A stretch of 24,430 bases of DNA, taken from positions 1 through 24,430 of IMG/VR virus record IMGVR_UViG_3300031227_000410, one strand, 5' to 3'. Under the pieces are notes generated by a model, which was not told the DNA's origin, ran no database searches, and saw nothing but the letters and a program-made list of their open reading frames with translations. Made by a program: the position numbers and the translations under genes. This DNA is from a virus. Below, in pieces: positions 13,044 to 20,505 of this stretch (within the stretch, counting starts at the first letter, position 1; each line of letters opens with the position of its first letter).

Positions 13044-15156
13044 CCCTAAAAAGAGATTAGATAGATTACTCTCAAAGCTCGACACGCGCCAGATTACTGA
13101 CATTGTAAGGAAGTATGATCAAAACTCATGGGCGCGTTGGATGAAGATTGCCAACGAGGAAGACGGAAAAGTAGGTGTCGGCGTTGCCGATCCGCTTGCT
13201 TCTCACGCATGGATAAATATCGCAGTTAATTATATCGCTACTAATATTGGACGCGTACCCTTTGAGCTGTTGAACGGTGATACGGTAGTTGAGAGCGGCC
13301 CGGTGTTTAAGTTGTTCGATGATGTCAATCCGTTTATGTCAGGCTTCCAGTTATGGGAAGCGACGGCAAGCTGGCTAAAGTGCAGAGGCGAGGCGTTTTG
13401 GGTATTCGACTTACTGTTGGATTCTGAGACTAATACAATGCCTCAGCAAATCTTCCTGGTAGACGGCGCGTGCATGAAAGAGGTTATCGACAAGCGCGGC
13501 AATATTACAATGTGGAAGTACAAGAAACCGGGTGCAAGAGGTGAGGATGTCATTCCTATAATGCCGAGTGAGCTGATTCAATTCAAGTATTGGAATAAAT
13601 GGAGCGCATATCGAGGCGTACCGGCATGGCAGTCAATGGGCCATGAGATAAGCATGGACAACCAGGGGGATTCTTCTAACCTTGCAATGCTTGCTAATGG
13701 CAGCGTACCCGATGGACTTCTAACTACCGATCAAGTTTTAAGTAAGGAACAGGCAAAGGAAGTACGGTTGACATGGGAGCGCAATCACAAGGGTGCTGGC
13801 AAGGCTCACCGTATCAGTGTTTTGGGTGATGGCGTAGATTACAAGTCTATCGCTTTGACACCTCGTGATATGGAATACCTGAGCATGAAGCAGTGGAACC
13901 GTCAGACGATTCTTGCAAGGCTTGGAGTGCCTGGTGTGTTGGTGGGTGTCACTGATGAAAAGAGCCCCTTGAGTGGAAGCGACACAAAGTATCAACGTAA
14001 GATATTCTGGAACCTGACATTGATGCCGGATCTAAAATTGATAGAGGATAAGCTCAAGACAGAGTTCTTTGGCCGGTTCAAGATTCCATTGGTTGGCAAG
14101 TTCAACACCGATGAGATTCCGGAGCTGCAAGAGGACGAGGCAGAGCAGACTGAGCGGATGCTCAAAGAGATAGGGCAAGGCACGATGACGATAAACGAGA
14201 TGCGCGAGTTGCAGGACCGTGATCCTGTTGCATGGGGCGATACGTGGTGGATACCTTTCAACATGGTCCCCGCATCGAGCGAGCCTGAACCTGCACCGGC
14301 GAAAGAGCCTGACTTGCGCGACGTAACTGAGATATTTCCTAAAGAGGATAAAGCCTTCTACAGTCCATTTCAAAAGGAGATGTATTGGAAGGCGCAAGTT
14401 AGGGAATGGGAACGCATCGAGAAAGGATACACCGTAGAGCTAAAGGAGTTTTTCTTCAAAGAGCGTAGCCACTTCCTGACGGTGCTTGCCGGTAAGAGCG
14501 TGAAGGCTGAGCCGTACCTCGATGATTTGGAAGCCGAGGTTATCAACTCGCAGTACTGGATTAACGAAACAGCGGAGCTAAAGAAGGTTAGCAAGGTATG
14601 GTATCTACAAGCTGTTGATGCGAGCGACCGACACATAAGGCGCTTGCTGAAAGACATCGGCGCAGAGGTCAAACCTAACTGGACTATCTACAACACTGAT
14701 GCGTTGAATTTCGTTGATACTCGATTGAGCAACATTACCCAAGAGATTATCAAGACGAATGCGACACAGATGGATGTACTGATAAAGGACGCTATCAAGA
14801 ACGGCTGGAGCGAGAAGGACACAGCCGAGGCGATACGTCAGCAGTTTGGCAAGGTGCAGAATCGTGCCTCGACGATAGCGCGTACCGAAACCGGCACGGT
14901 AATGTCAAAGGCTGAGTTCAGCGCGTTTATAGATTTGGGATACACGCATCTTGAATGGAATAGCTCGAAGGATGGCGATGTTAGGCCGAGTCACTTGATA
15001 GACGGTGAGACGGTAGAGATCGTTGATAATAACGGCAACTATACGAATGAGCTATTTAGTTGTGATGTAAAGTTCCCGCGAGACCCTGACGGTCCGGCGG
15101 GCGAGGTTATAAATTGTCGGTGCACGGCGTTGCCAGTACCGGGGGAGCCTGAATGA
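13024..15156 (+). CDS. Portal protein fused to Mu gpF-like minor head domain
   Basis: This 710-residue protein is much longer than a usual HK97-type portal (about 400-450). Residues 1-425 form the portal, the ring at the capsid vertex through which DNA passes. A proline-rich linker at about 420-440 and a helical region lead to a Mu gpF/SPP1 gp7-type domain at about 520-705, with Ile-Ala-Arg-Thr-Glu (618-622), Arg-Pro-Ser-His (655-658), Asp-Gly-Glu and Asn-Cys-Arg-Cys (697-700). That domain usually belongs to a separate minor head protein encoded after the portal; none follows here. The GTG start at 13024 lies in the terminase end. It is coupled to the protease by an ATGA overlap. Confidence 0.88.
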   Translation: MALLSFNPKKRLDRLLSKLDTRQITDIVRKYDQNSWARWMKIANEEDGKVGVGVADPLASHAWINIAVNYIATNIGRVPFELLNGDTVVESGPVFKLFDDVNPFMSGFQLWEATASWLKCRGEAFWVFDLLLDSETNTMPQQIFLVDGACMKEVIDKRGNITMWKYKKPGARGEDVIPIMPSELIQFKYWNKWSAYRGVPAWQSMGHEISMDNQGDSSNLAMLANGSVPDGLLTTDQVLSKEQAKEVRLTWERNHKGAGKAHRISVLGDGVDYKSIALTPRDMEYLSMKQWNRQTILARLGVPGVLVGVTDEKSPLSGSDTKYQRKIFWNLTLMPDLKLIEDKLKTEFFGRFKIPLVGKFNTDEIPELQEDEAEQTERMLKEIGQGTMTINEMRELQDRDPVAWGDTWWIPFNMVPASSEPEPAPAKEPDLRDVTEIFPKEDKAFYSPFQKEMYWKAQVREWERIEKGYTVELKEFFFKERSHFLTVLAGKSVKAEPYLDDLEAEVINSQYWINETAELKKVSKVWYLQAVDASDRHIRRLLKDIGAEVKPNWTIYNTDALNFVDTRLSNITQEIIKTNATQMDVLIKDAIKNGWSEKDTAEAIRQQFGKVQNRASTIARTETGTVMSKAEFSAFIDLGYTHLEWNSSKDGDVRPSHLIDGETVEIVDNNGNYTNELFSCDVKFPRDPDGPAGEVINCRCTALPVPGEPE

Positions 15157-15935
15157 TGGACGTATTGATTAAGAGTAATGGCGAATACGAGAAGAAGACA
15201 CTTGGTGATACTGAGCTGGTTGATTGGTTCAAGGAGCATACAACCGACGACGGCGATGTTACCGAGGATATTGTTTTGTTCAATGATAGCGAGGTGAAAG
15301 CGGACGGCGATGGTAAGATTCAATGGGTGATGTCCGACTATTCACTTGATAGGGATAATGAGCGGATTGATCCGGCAGGATGGGAGCTTAAGAACTACCG
15401 GGCAAATCCTATTGTACTATGGGGCCACGATTCATGGACTCCAGCAATTGGCAAGGCGAGCAATGTCAAGGTAAAGGACGAGCAGCTTATAGGTACAATC
15501 GAGTTTGACCTTGACGATCCATTAGGCGCGTTGATAGACGGCAAGGCGAGGAAGGGAATTCTAACTAAGGGCAGTGTAGGCTTTCGGTCAAAGAAGATTG
15601 AAATAGTAGAGCAGGACGATAAAGAGAAAGCTGACTTGATACACCGCAAGCAGGAGCTGTACGAATTCAGCGTTGTGAACATTCCGAGTAATCTTAATGC
15701 CAATGTGCAGTTGGATGCCGAGCCGGACGAAGCGAAAGAGTTAGAAATTGATATCGATAATGTTGCATCTGACGTAGGGGACATTCTTGATGCAGAAGAG
15801 AAAGATTCATATATAAACACCATCTTACAGGACAGGGACGAAACCAGTCTCGTAGACGAAACCAGTCTACAGCACATGTTCAAAGAAGATGATGAGAAAA
15901 TAACAATAGAGGAGTTCTTAGATGGAACCAATTAA
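15153..15935 (+). CDS. HK97-type prohead protease
   Basis: This capsid maturation serine protease (family U35) cleaves scaffold or capsid delta domains inside the procapsid. The core spans about residues 55-195. The catalytic His is probably H92 (Leu-Trp-Gly-His-Asp) and the Ser S141 (Lys-Gly-Ser-Val-Gly-Phe), followed by the conserved Tyr-Glu-Phe-Ser-Val-Val-Asn-Ile-Pro. Unlike minimal proteases it has an N-terminal extension of about 55 residues and a strongly acidic tail (about 192-260) that could act as scaffold. The tail contains a duplicated Asp-Glu-Thr-Ser-Leu. The gene overlaps the capsid gene by 14 bases, as expected for partners needed in fixed proportion. Confidence 0.9.
   Translation: MMDVLIKSNGEYEKKTLGDTELVDWFKEHTTDDGDVTEDIVLFNDSEVKADGDGKIQWVMSDYSLDRDNERIDPAGWELKNYRANPIVLWGHDSWTPAIGKASNVKVKDEQLIGTIEFDLDDPLGALIDGKARKGILTKGSVGFRSKKIEIVEQDDKEKADLIHRKQELYEFSVVNIPSNLNANVQLDAEPDEAKELEIDIDNVASDVGDILDAEEKDSYINTILQDRDETSLVDETSLQHMFKEDDEKITIEEFLDGTN
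15837..15872 (+). repeat. 18-base in-frame tandem duplication in the protease tail
   Basis: Two units of 18 bases (15837-15854, 15855-15872) share their first 14 bases, GACGAAACCAGTCT, and encode Asp-Glu-Thr-Ser-Leu-Val and Asp-Glu-Thr-Ser-Leu-Gln. The duplication sits in the acidic tail, where length changes are probably tolerated. Confidence 0.8.
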
Positions 15936-17220
15936 AACGTTAGACGACTTAAAGGTGTTTGCCGAGGAAACAGCGGCTGAAATAGCAGCGTTGAAAGCGG
16001 CGAACGAAGCAGAGCCTGAAAATCCACCGGTTACCGAGGAGAAGGTAGCCGAGCTTGATGGCAAGTTGGATGTGCTCGACAAGAAATTCAGTGAAGTGTT
16101 GATTTTCGAGAAAGCCAAGGGCGATTGGAAAGAACAGGACACGCCCGAATCCGCGTGCTATAAAGGCGCGCAATGTGTACAGGCGATAAACGAGAAGCAC
16201 CGTAACCAAAACTCAGCAGTAGCACAGAAGATGCTTGTGAAGTTGGGAGCGTTGGGAGTATCGCACGTCGGTGATGAACCACAGATAAAAGAGCTATCCG
16301 ACGGAGACGCCGGGGTAATGGAAAAGGCGGCTGATACAGCGGCAACAGTTACACCGTTAACCGGTGACAATGCAGCGGGTTCTTTTTATGGCTCGTATGT
16401 AATCCCGGTTGAATATCGAAATGAGATATCGAGGGTTGCATTGCTTGCAAGTACTATGATGCCAAAGGTTACGCGGGTAAAGGTGCCTGGTATCACAAGC
16501 TATTGGCCGGTGACCACTGATGAAATGACCTGGACGAAGGTCACCAATCAGGTAACAGCAAAGACAGAGGATAGCTTCACGCTTGCTCGTAAGACGCTCA
16601 CCACTTGCACGTATGCATCATGGCTCGGTATTACCGAGGAGTTCAGAGAAGATTCGCTCGTAGAGATCGGCGGGTACATCCGTGATATGTTCGCAGAAGC
16701 ATGGGGAAAGAAATTCGATGACCTTTGCTTAGTAGATTCGACTTACGGTGCCTTAGCTGATACCAGCACTCTTGAATTGACGATGACAGAGAATGACTTT
16801 GATTCCCTCAGCGTTGATTACATGAGCAACATGGTGAAGGAGTTGGCAACCGACAATCTGCGTGGTGGGCTTGAGTACTACTTGCATGTAACCGCATGGG
16901 ATACTGTTGAGAACGAGAAAAATGCGGTAGGCGCTTATAAGGTTAGATCACCTGCAGAGGGTGCACCGTATCGAATCAAGGGATACCCTGTTTCGACGAG
17001 TGACGCAATGACATCGACCTCAGCGGCCTCGACTTCGTTTGTAGGCTTGGGCAATCCGAAGCACATCATAAACGGTGAACGTATACCGTTTGAGTTTGAG
17101 ATTTTCGACAAGACACAGGACACCATGGCTTTCGGATTAGTGTTTTTACGATTCAGAACGAGACAAGCGTTCGTACTCCTTCACCCGGAGGCATGGGTGA
17201 AATTGACCACAAGTGCGTAA
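15922..17220 (+). CDS. Major capsid protein, HK97 fold
   Basis: This 432-residue protein builds the icosahedral shell. Residues 1-60 are a helical, acidic region with coiled-coil character, and up to about 130 it is probably the delta (scaffold) domain removed by the protease encoded just upstream. The mature part begins near the Gly/Ala/Thr-rich segment at 130-155 and includes Gly-Ser-Tyr-Val-Ile-Pro-Val-Glu-Tyr (about 157-165), typical of the N-arm/E-loop entry in Phage_capsid proteins. A Ser/Thr-rich loop (about 366-374) precedes the C-terminal strands. The 14-base overlap with the protease and the long structured gap after it fit late head operons. Confidence 0.9.
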   Translation: MEPIKTLDDLKVFAEETAAEIAALKAANEAEPENPPVTEEKVAELDGKLDVLDKKFSEVLIFEKAKGDWKEQDTPESACYKGAQCVQAINEKHRNQNSAVAQKMLVKLGALGVSHVGDEPQIKELSDGDAGVMEKAADTAATVTPLTGDNAAGSFYGSYVIPVEYRNEISRVALLASTMMPKVTRVKVPGITSYWPVTTDEMTWTKVTNQVTAKTEDSFTLARKTLTTCTYASWLGITEEFREDSLVEIGGYIRDMFAEAWGKKFDDLCLVDSTYGALADTSTLELTMTENDFDSLSVDYMSNMVKELATDNLRGGLEYYLHVTAWDTVENEKNAVGAYKVRSPAEGAPYRIKGYPVSTSDAMTSTSAASTSFVGLGNPKHIINGERIPFEFEIFDKTQDTMAFGLVFLRFRTRQAFVLLHPEAWVKLTTSA

Positions 17221-17222
17221 CT

Positions 17223-17273
17223 CTTCATGCGGCGGGCTTCGGTCCGTCGCCCTGAAATACTGGGCGCATGAAG
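17223..17273 (+). ncRNA. Intergenic RNA element able to form a perfect three-way junction
   Basis: Between the capsid stop and the next gene, 51 bases can fold with no unpaired junction nucleotides. P1 pairs 17223-17230 with 17266-17273 (8 pairs, CTTCATGC/GCATGAAG). P2 pairs 17231-17237 with 17242-17248 (7 pairs, two G-U) closed by a C(UUCG)G tetraloop. P3 pairs 17249-17252 with 17262-17265 (GCCC/GGGC) around a nine-base loop. The ribosome site AAAGGAG (17274-17280) of the next gene begins at the very next base. No T-run follows, so it is not an ordinary terminator. It may be a barrier to nucleases, a processing site or a translation control element. Confidence 0.6.
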
Positions 17274-17286
17274 AAAGGAGATTATA

Positions 17287-17889
17287 ATGGGTTCAAATGT
17301 TTACTTAGAGAACATCAAAACTTACGGCTACCAGACCGAATCAGCATCGACTCAGATTGATGTTGATATAGACCCGATTGACGGTAAGAGGGTAGCCATT
17401 AGAAGTTTTGGAATGACATGTGGCGCAACCGCAACGACTGTTACTTTTATGCAGGCGTTAGGTGAAACCACAACCACGGCGGCGGTAGCCAGTAATGCAA
17501 CGACAGGATTCATCGGCACGGCTGAGTTTCAGACTTCAGACAATGCGATTGCAACGGGCGATTATATTGCAATCGAGCTTGATGATGGAACTTACCAGTA
17601 CACCACGGTAGCAACCGGTTCATACGACGACTTCAGTATCAGCGCGGCATTGACCGATACGGTGGCGGCTGGCAACAAGGTGTGGGGGTTCGGGTTATAT
17701 TCGGACTCACAAGCAACCGGTGGACATATCAGGTACTACCTAACGGCCTCGACTTCGCATACTGAAGACCTGGACGGTGGTATTTTCTACGGCGCGGCAA
17801 AGGGCTATCCGATGAAAGCGTGGCACGCAAACGACGCGGCGGCTGCAGGTAGCGTCGACTGGATAACCGTCGAATACATAAATAAGTAG
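17287..17889 (+). CDS. Probable capsid decoration protein, copy 1
   Basis: This 200-residue protein is rich in Ala, Thr, Gly and Asp, with many beta-strand-like segments and no hydrophobic helices. It is closely similar over its whole length to the next gene (shared Ser-Asn-Ala-Thr-Thr-Gly-Phe-Ile-Gly-Thr, Asp-Asp-Phe-Ser-Ile-Ser and a common C-terminus Trp-His-Ala-Asn-Asp-Ala-Ala). It directly follows the capsid gene, where decoration or head-fibre proteins are expected; no named family is recognised with certainty. Translation starts at ATG 17287 after a structured leader with AAAGGAG. High expression and exposure on the capsid are inferred from position and composition. Confidence 0.68.
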   Translation: MGSNVYLENIKTYGYQTESASTQIDVDIDPIDGKRVAIRSFGMTCGATATTVTFMQALGETTTTAAVASNATTGFIGTAEFQTSDNAIATGDYIAIELDDGTYQYTTVATGSYDDFSISAALTDTVAAGNKVWGFGLYSDSQATGGHIRYYLTASTSHTEDLDGGIFYGAAKGYPMKAWHANDAAAAGSVDWITVEYINK

Positions 17890-17900
17890 GGGGTAGAAAA

Positions 17901-18494
17901 ATGGCTACTCAGGCTTATTTAGAGGCGATTGAACAAATAGGGTATAAGACGGAATCGGCGGCAACTCCTATCGAAATGGATATTAGTCCGCGACCTGGCA
18001 AGCGCATTGCAATCAAGAGCTATGGCTTCTCATGTGGAGCGACAGCGACGAGTGTATACGCAATGCAGAGTTTAGGTTCAGCGACTTTGACCACGGCGGT
18101 AGCAAGTAACGCGACGACCGGCTTTATTGGCACGGGCGAATTCCAGACAACCAACAACGCATTAGCCAGCAGTGACTATATCGCGGTTGAGTTGGATGAC
18201 GGCACGTATCAATTCACAACGGTAGCAACAGGCACGTATGATGATTTCTCGATAAGTGATGCTTTGACTGACAGTGTAGCGGCAGGTAATAAGATGTTTG
18301 GTTTCGGGCTTTACTCGGACACCGGGCATCAGTATATCGAGGCGCTAACTGCGAGCACGCACTTTACGAGGGATTCAGATGGCGCATTGGTAGCAGCAAC
18401 CGCGAAGGGCACGCCTATGAAAATATGGCATGCAAACGATGCGGCGGTGGCTGGCAGTGTGGACTATATCGCAGTGACCTGGCTCAACAAGTAG
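17901..18494 (+). CDS. Probable capsid decoration protein, copy 2 (tandem duplicate)
   Basis: This 197-residue paralogue of the preceding gene, about two-thirds identical by eye, aligns end to end apart from small length changes near residues 145-152. The DNA has diverged mainly at third codon positions, so the duplication is not recent and both copies seem to be kept by selection. The start at 17901 follows GGGGGTAG with a short spacer. The central Gly-Thr-Tyr-Gln-Phe-Thr-Thr-Val-Ala-Thr-Gly segment is the most conserved; the N-terminal third and the 145-170 region differ most. The two proteins may form a heteromer or occupy different capsid sites. Confidence 0.68.
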   Translation: MATQAYLEAIEQIGYKTESAATPIEMDISPRPGKRIAIKSYGFSCGATATSVYAMQSLGSATLTTAVASNATTGFIGTGEFQTTNNALASSDYIAVELDDGTYQFTTVATGTYDDFSISDALTDSVAAGNKMFGFGLYSDTGHQYIEALTASTHFTRDSDGALVAATAKGTPMKIWHANDAAVAGSVDYIAVTWLNK

Positions 18495-18502
18495 ATTCAA
18501 GT

Positions 18503-18522
18503 GGGGGGTGGTGACATCCCCC
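18503..18522 (+). other. RNA hairpin with GUGA tetraloop after the decoration genes
   Basis: An eight-pair stem (18503-18510 with 18515-18522, GGGGGGTG/CATCCCCC, one G-U) is closed by GUGA, a GNRA tetraloop. No T-run follows, and the ribosome site AAGGGG of the next small gene lies about ten bases downstream. With the element at 17223-17273 it flanks the two decoration genes, which would suit mRNA end protection or processing. Confidence 0.65.
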
Positions 18523-18539
18523 GCGATTAAGGGGTGGAT

Positions 18540-18707
18540 ATGGTAACACTAACGAAGGACATAACCATAGTGAGGCAAGGGCAAACCTTTGATCTCAAAA
18601 AAGGCGATAGGCTTAATCCCGATAAGTGGCCTGGACTTAAGAGACTGATAGAGAAGGGCTACAACGACAAGATGGAGAGAAGTGGTGGCACTGGACACGA
18701 CAAATAG
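18540..18707 (+). CDS. Small head-region protein (55 aa), function unknown
   Basis: A 55-residue basic protein starts at ATG 18540 behind AAGGGGTGG (18529-18537) and stops at 18705-18707, inside the connector gene. The N-terminus has a strand-rich pattern (Val-Thr-Leu-Thr-Lys-Asp-Ile-Thr-Ile-Val-Arg-Gln-Gly-Gln) and the middle a Lys-Gly-Asp and Leu-Lys-Arg-Leu-Ile-Glu-Lys-Gly helix. Small proteins with this layout occur between capsid and connector genes in siphoviruses, but no family is assigned. Good ribosome spacing and the 26-base overlap with the next gene support translation. Confidence 0.6.
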   Translation: MVTLTKDITIVRQGQTFDLKKGDRLNPDKWPGLKRLIEKGYNDKMERSGGTGHDK

Positions 18708-19620
18708 TCTCGTATCGCTCGATGATTGCAAAGAGGCGCTTGGAGTAGCTATCGGTCATGCACAGATTGTTGACGTATCATGCGCGGCTGATGTTGCAAC
18801 GTCGCTGGACGGTACATATTTCATTATCTCCAGTATAAACGTGGATTACTATGTATGGTTTTATATCAGCGCAGCGGATCCGGCGGTAGCAGGCAGGACA
18901 GGAATTAAGGTTACGATTACAGCGAATGCATCGGCCTCGACTGTTGCGGCTGCGTTGAACGTGGCTATAAATCTTATAACTGGATTTACGGCTGTGAGGA
19001 CGGGAGTTGTCATAAGAATAACGAATGACGATGAAGGCACGGTTACTGCAGCGGCAGATGGTGATACAGACTTCACGGTATCAACAGAAATTGAAGGGCT
19101 GACTAACGACCCTGAGTTTGACAACATCCTAAATACGATTATCAACCGGGTAAGCTGGCACGCCAATAAGGGAAGCGGACGTGAACTAAAAGCTCGAAGC
19201 CAGACTGAATACTACGATGCGGCCGGTGGGATTGAGATGTATCTTGATAATTCTCCGGCATCGGGATTGACGTTGTACCAGGATAGCGACCGGACGTTTG
19301 CATCAGGCGCGATTATTGCAAGCGGTGACTTCGTGCTGTATGAGGACAGCGGCCGGATAGTGCTAACGGGCACTACTTTCTCATCGGATTACAAGACGAT
19401 AAAAGCGGAGTACACCGGCGGATATTCAACAGTACCGTATGACTTACAAGAGGCGTGTATCGAAGAGGTAGCGAGGCTTTTTAGCATCTACCGGACAAAG
19501 TCCTTTATTGCTACATCACGAAGTACTGACTTGACCGGCACGACAGGATATAAGGAATCGGGGTTAAGCGAGGGGTTTCATCATATCTTAGACGGCTACA
19601 AAAAGATGAAGGTTCTATGA
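18682..19620 (+). CDS. Head-tail connector (gp6-like) with inserted domain
   Basis: This 312-residue protein is about three times the size of a minimal HK97 gp6-like connector. The start (Val-Ser-Leu-Asp-Asp-Cys-Lys-Glu-Ala-Leu-Gly, 11-21) and the continuation Glu-Phe-Asp-Asn-Ile-Leu-Asn-Thr-Ile-Ile-Asn (145-155) are the two halves of the connector helical start. Between them (about 27-142) lies a beta-rich insert with Gly-Thr-Tyr-Phe-Ile-Ile, Tyr-Tyr-Val-Trp-Phe-Tyr, Asp-Pro-Ala-Val-Ala-Gly-Arg-Thr-Gly and a Gly-Val-Val-Ile-Arg-Ile-Thr-Asn strand. The C-terminus resembles the ring-forming helices of connectors. GTG 18682 and GTG 18685 are both possible starts. It is coupled to the next gene by ATGA. 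Confidence 0.75.
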   Translation: MVALDTTNSLVSLDDCKEALGVAIGHAQIVDVSCAADVATSLDGTYFIISSINVDYYVWFYISAADPAVAGRTGIKVTITANASASTVAAALNVAINLITGFTAVRTGVVIRITNDDEGTVTAAADGDTDFTVSTEIEGLTNDPEFDNILNTIINRVSWHANKGSGRELKARSQTEYYDAAGGIEMYLDNSPASGLTLYQDSDRTFASGAIIASGDFVLYEDSGRIVLTGTTFSSDYKTIKAEYTGGYSTVPYDLQEACIEEVARLFSIYRTKSFIATSRSTDLTGTTGYKESGLSEGFHHILDGYKKMKVL

Positions 19621-20048
19621 GATACACCCCGGCGCAGTACGAGAGGAAGGTGAAGAAGTGGGCACGCAAAAGTCCGGAGGCTATCGAGCGCGGATTGCGA
19701 AAGGCGGCTGTTGAGATTATCGGCGAGGCGCGAGCGCATCACTTGTCAGGTCCGAAGATGGCGAAGGGTAGGGGTGGCGGATTTATGGGCTCGACGTTAG
19801 CAGCACCGACAGGCACGTTGAAACGAAGTCTTTCAAGGGCTGATGCGATTAGGATAAACGTAAAGCCCGGACAAGTAAGGGCGCAAGTTGGAACAAATGT
19901 TTCATACGGTAGGGCGCATGAGTACGGCTCAAGAAAGCGCAACTTACCGGAGCGGCCGTTCTTAAGGCCATCGGTACAGACACAGAGGAAGCGCACGTTA
20001 CAACTTATTTCGGATGAATATATAGGAGCCTACAAACGTGGCCGATAG
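19617..20048 (+). CDS. HK97 gp10-like head-tail joining / tail completion protein
   Basis: This 143-residue, very basic protein has Tyr-Gly-Arg-Ala-His-Glu-Tyr-Gly-Ser (about 99-107) followed by Leu-Pro-Glu-Arg-Pro-Phe-Leu-Arg-Pro-Ser (112-121). This pairing is characteristic of the gp10-like/tail completion family (Tyr/Gly...Glu-Tyr-Gly then Pro-x-Arg-Pro-Phe). A helical N-terminus (5-42) precedes a flexible Gly/Lys-rich loop (44-60). It would act at the head-tail junction with the connector encoded just before it. It overlaps the next gene by 11 bases. Confidence 0.8.
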   Translation: MRYTPAQYERKVKKWARKSPEAIERGLRKAAVEIIGEARAHHLSGPKMAKGRGGGFMGSTLAAPTGTLKRSLSRADAIRINVKPGQVRAQVGTNVSYGRAHEYGSRKRNLPERPFLRPSVQTQRKRTLQLISDEYIGAYKRGR

Positions 20049-20502
20049 TGTCAGACATCAAATAATGGACGCGGTTATCGCAGCACTTAATGGCATCACA
20101 ACTGCCAGCGGATACCAGACTGATGTTGCTTTGGTGAGCGAGCAGGTAATGAGCTATGACCAGATACCACCAAAGCATCTGCCGGCGTTATTCCCAATCG
20201 ACACGAATGAGGATCGGCAATGGTTCGCACTTGCTGAACAGTCTGAGAATGACATACAAGCGGAGTTGGATATTCTAATAACTGCCGTTGTGTATGATAA
20301 GCAAAATGTAACGAGACTGAAAAGGACTAATCTTTTGCGGGATGTTGAGAAGGCACTATTGAATGATGCTGATTTGAAAGCGTTGATACTGTATGCCGAG
20401 CCGCAAAGGGTAGAAACAGACGAAGGGAATATACCAGATTTTTCAATTTTCGATTATACGATACGAATAACGTATACATACGATTCAGCAAACGGAGGCT
20501 GA
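20038..20502 (+). CDS. Tail terminator-like protein
   Basis: This 154-residue protein begins with a helix (Val-Arg-His-Gln-Ile-Met-Asp-Ala-Val-Ile-Ala-Ala-Leu, 5-17) and continues with strand-rich segments, ending Tyr-Thr-Ile-Arg-Ile-Thr-Tyr-Thr-Tyr. This pattern and length are usual for tail terminator (gpU/gp17-like) proteins, and the position between the joining protein and the tail tube is the expected one. It would cap the tail tube and connect it to the head. The GTG start at 20038 has AGGAG at 20024-20028. Assignment rests mainly on order and architecture. Confidence 0.68.
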   Translation: MADSVRHQIMDAVIAALNGITTASGYQTDVALVSEQVMSYDQIPPKHLPALFPIDTNEDRQWFALAEQSENDIQAELDILITAVVYDKQNVTRLKRTNLLRDVEKALLNDADLKALILYAEPQRVETDEGNIPDFSIFDYTIRITYTYDSANGG

Positions 20503-20505
20503 GAA

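Noticed and set aside
15395-15931. 178-codon open frame on the minus strand opposite the prohead protease
   Set aside because: Serine-rich low-complexity translation, no ribosome site, and fully opposite a well-supported gene. It is a shadow of the acidic coding on the other strand.
17223-17273. Rho-independent terminator after the capsid gene
   Set aside because: The stems are strong but no T-run follows, and the decoration genes downstream need the same transcript.
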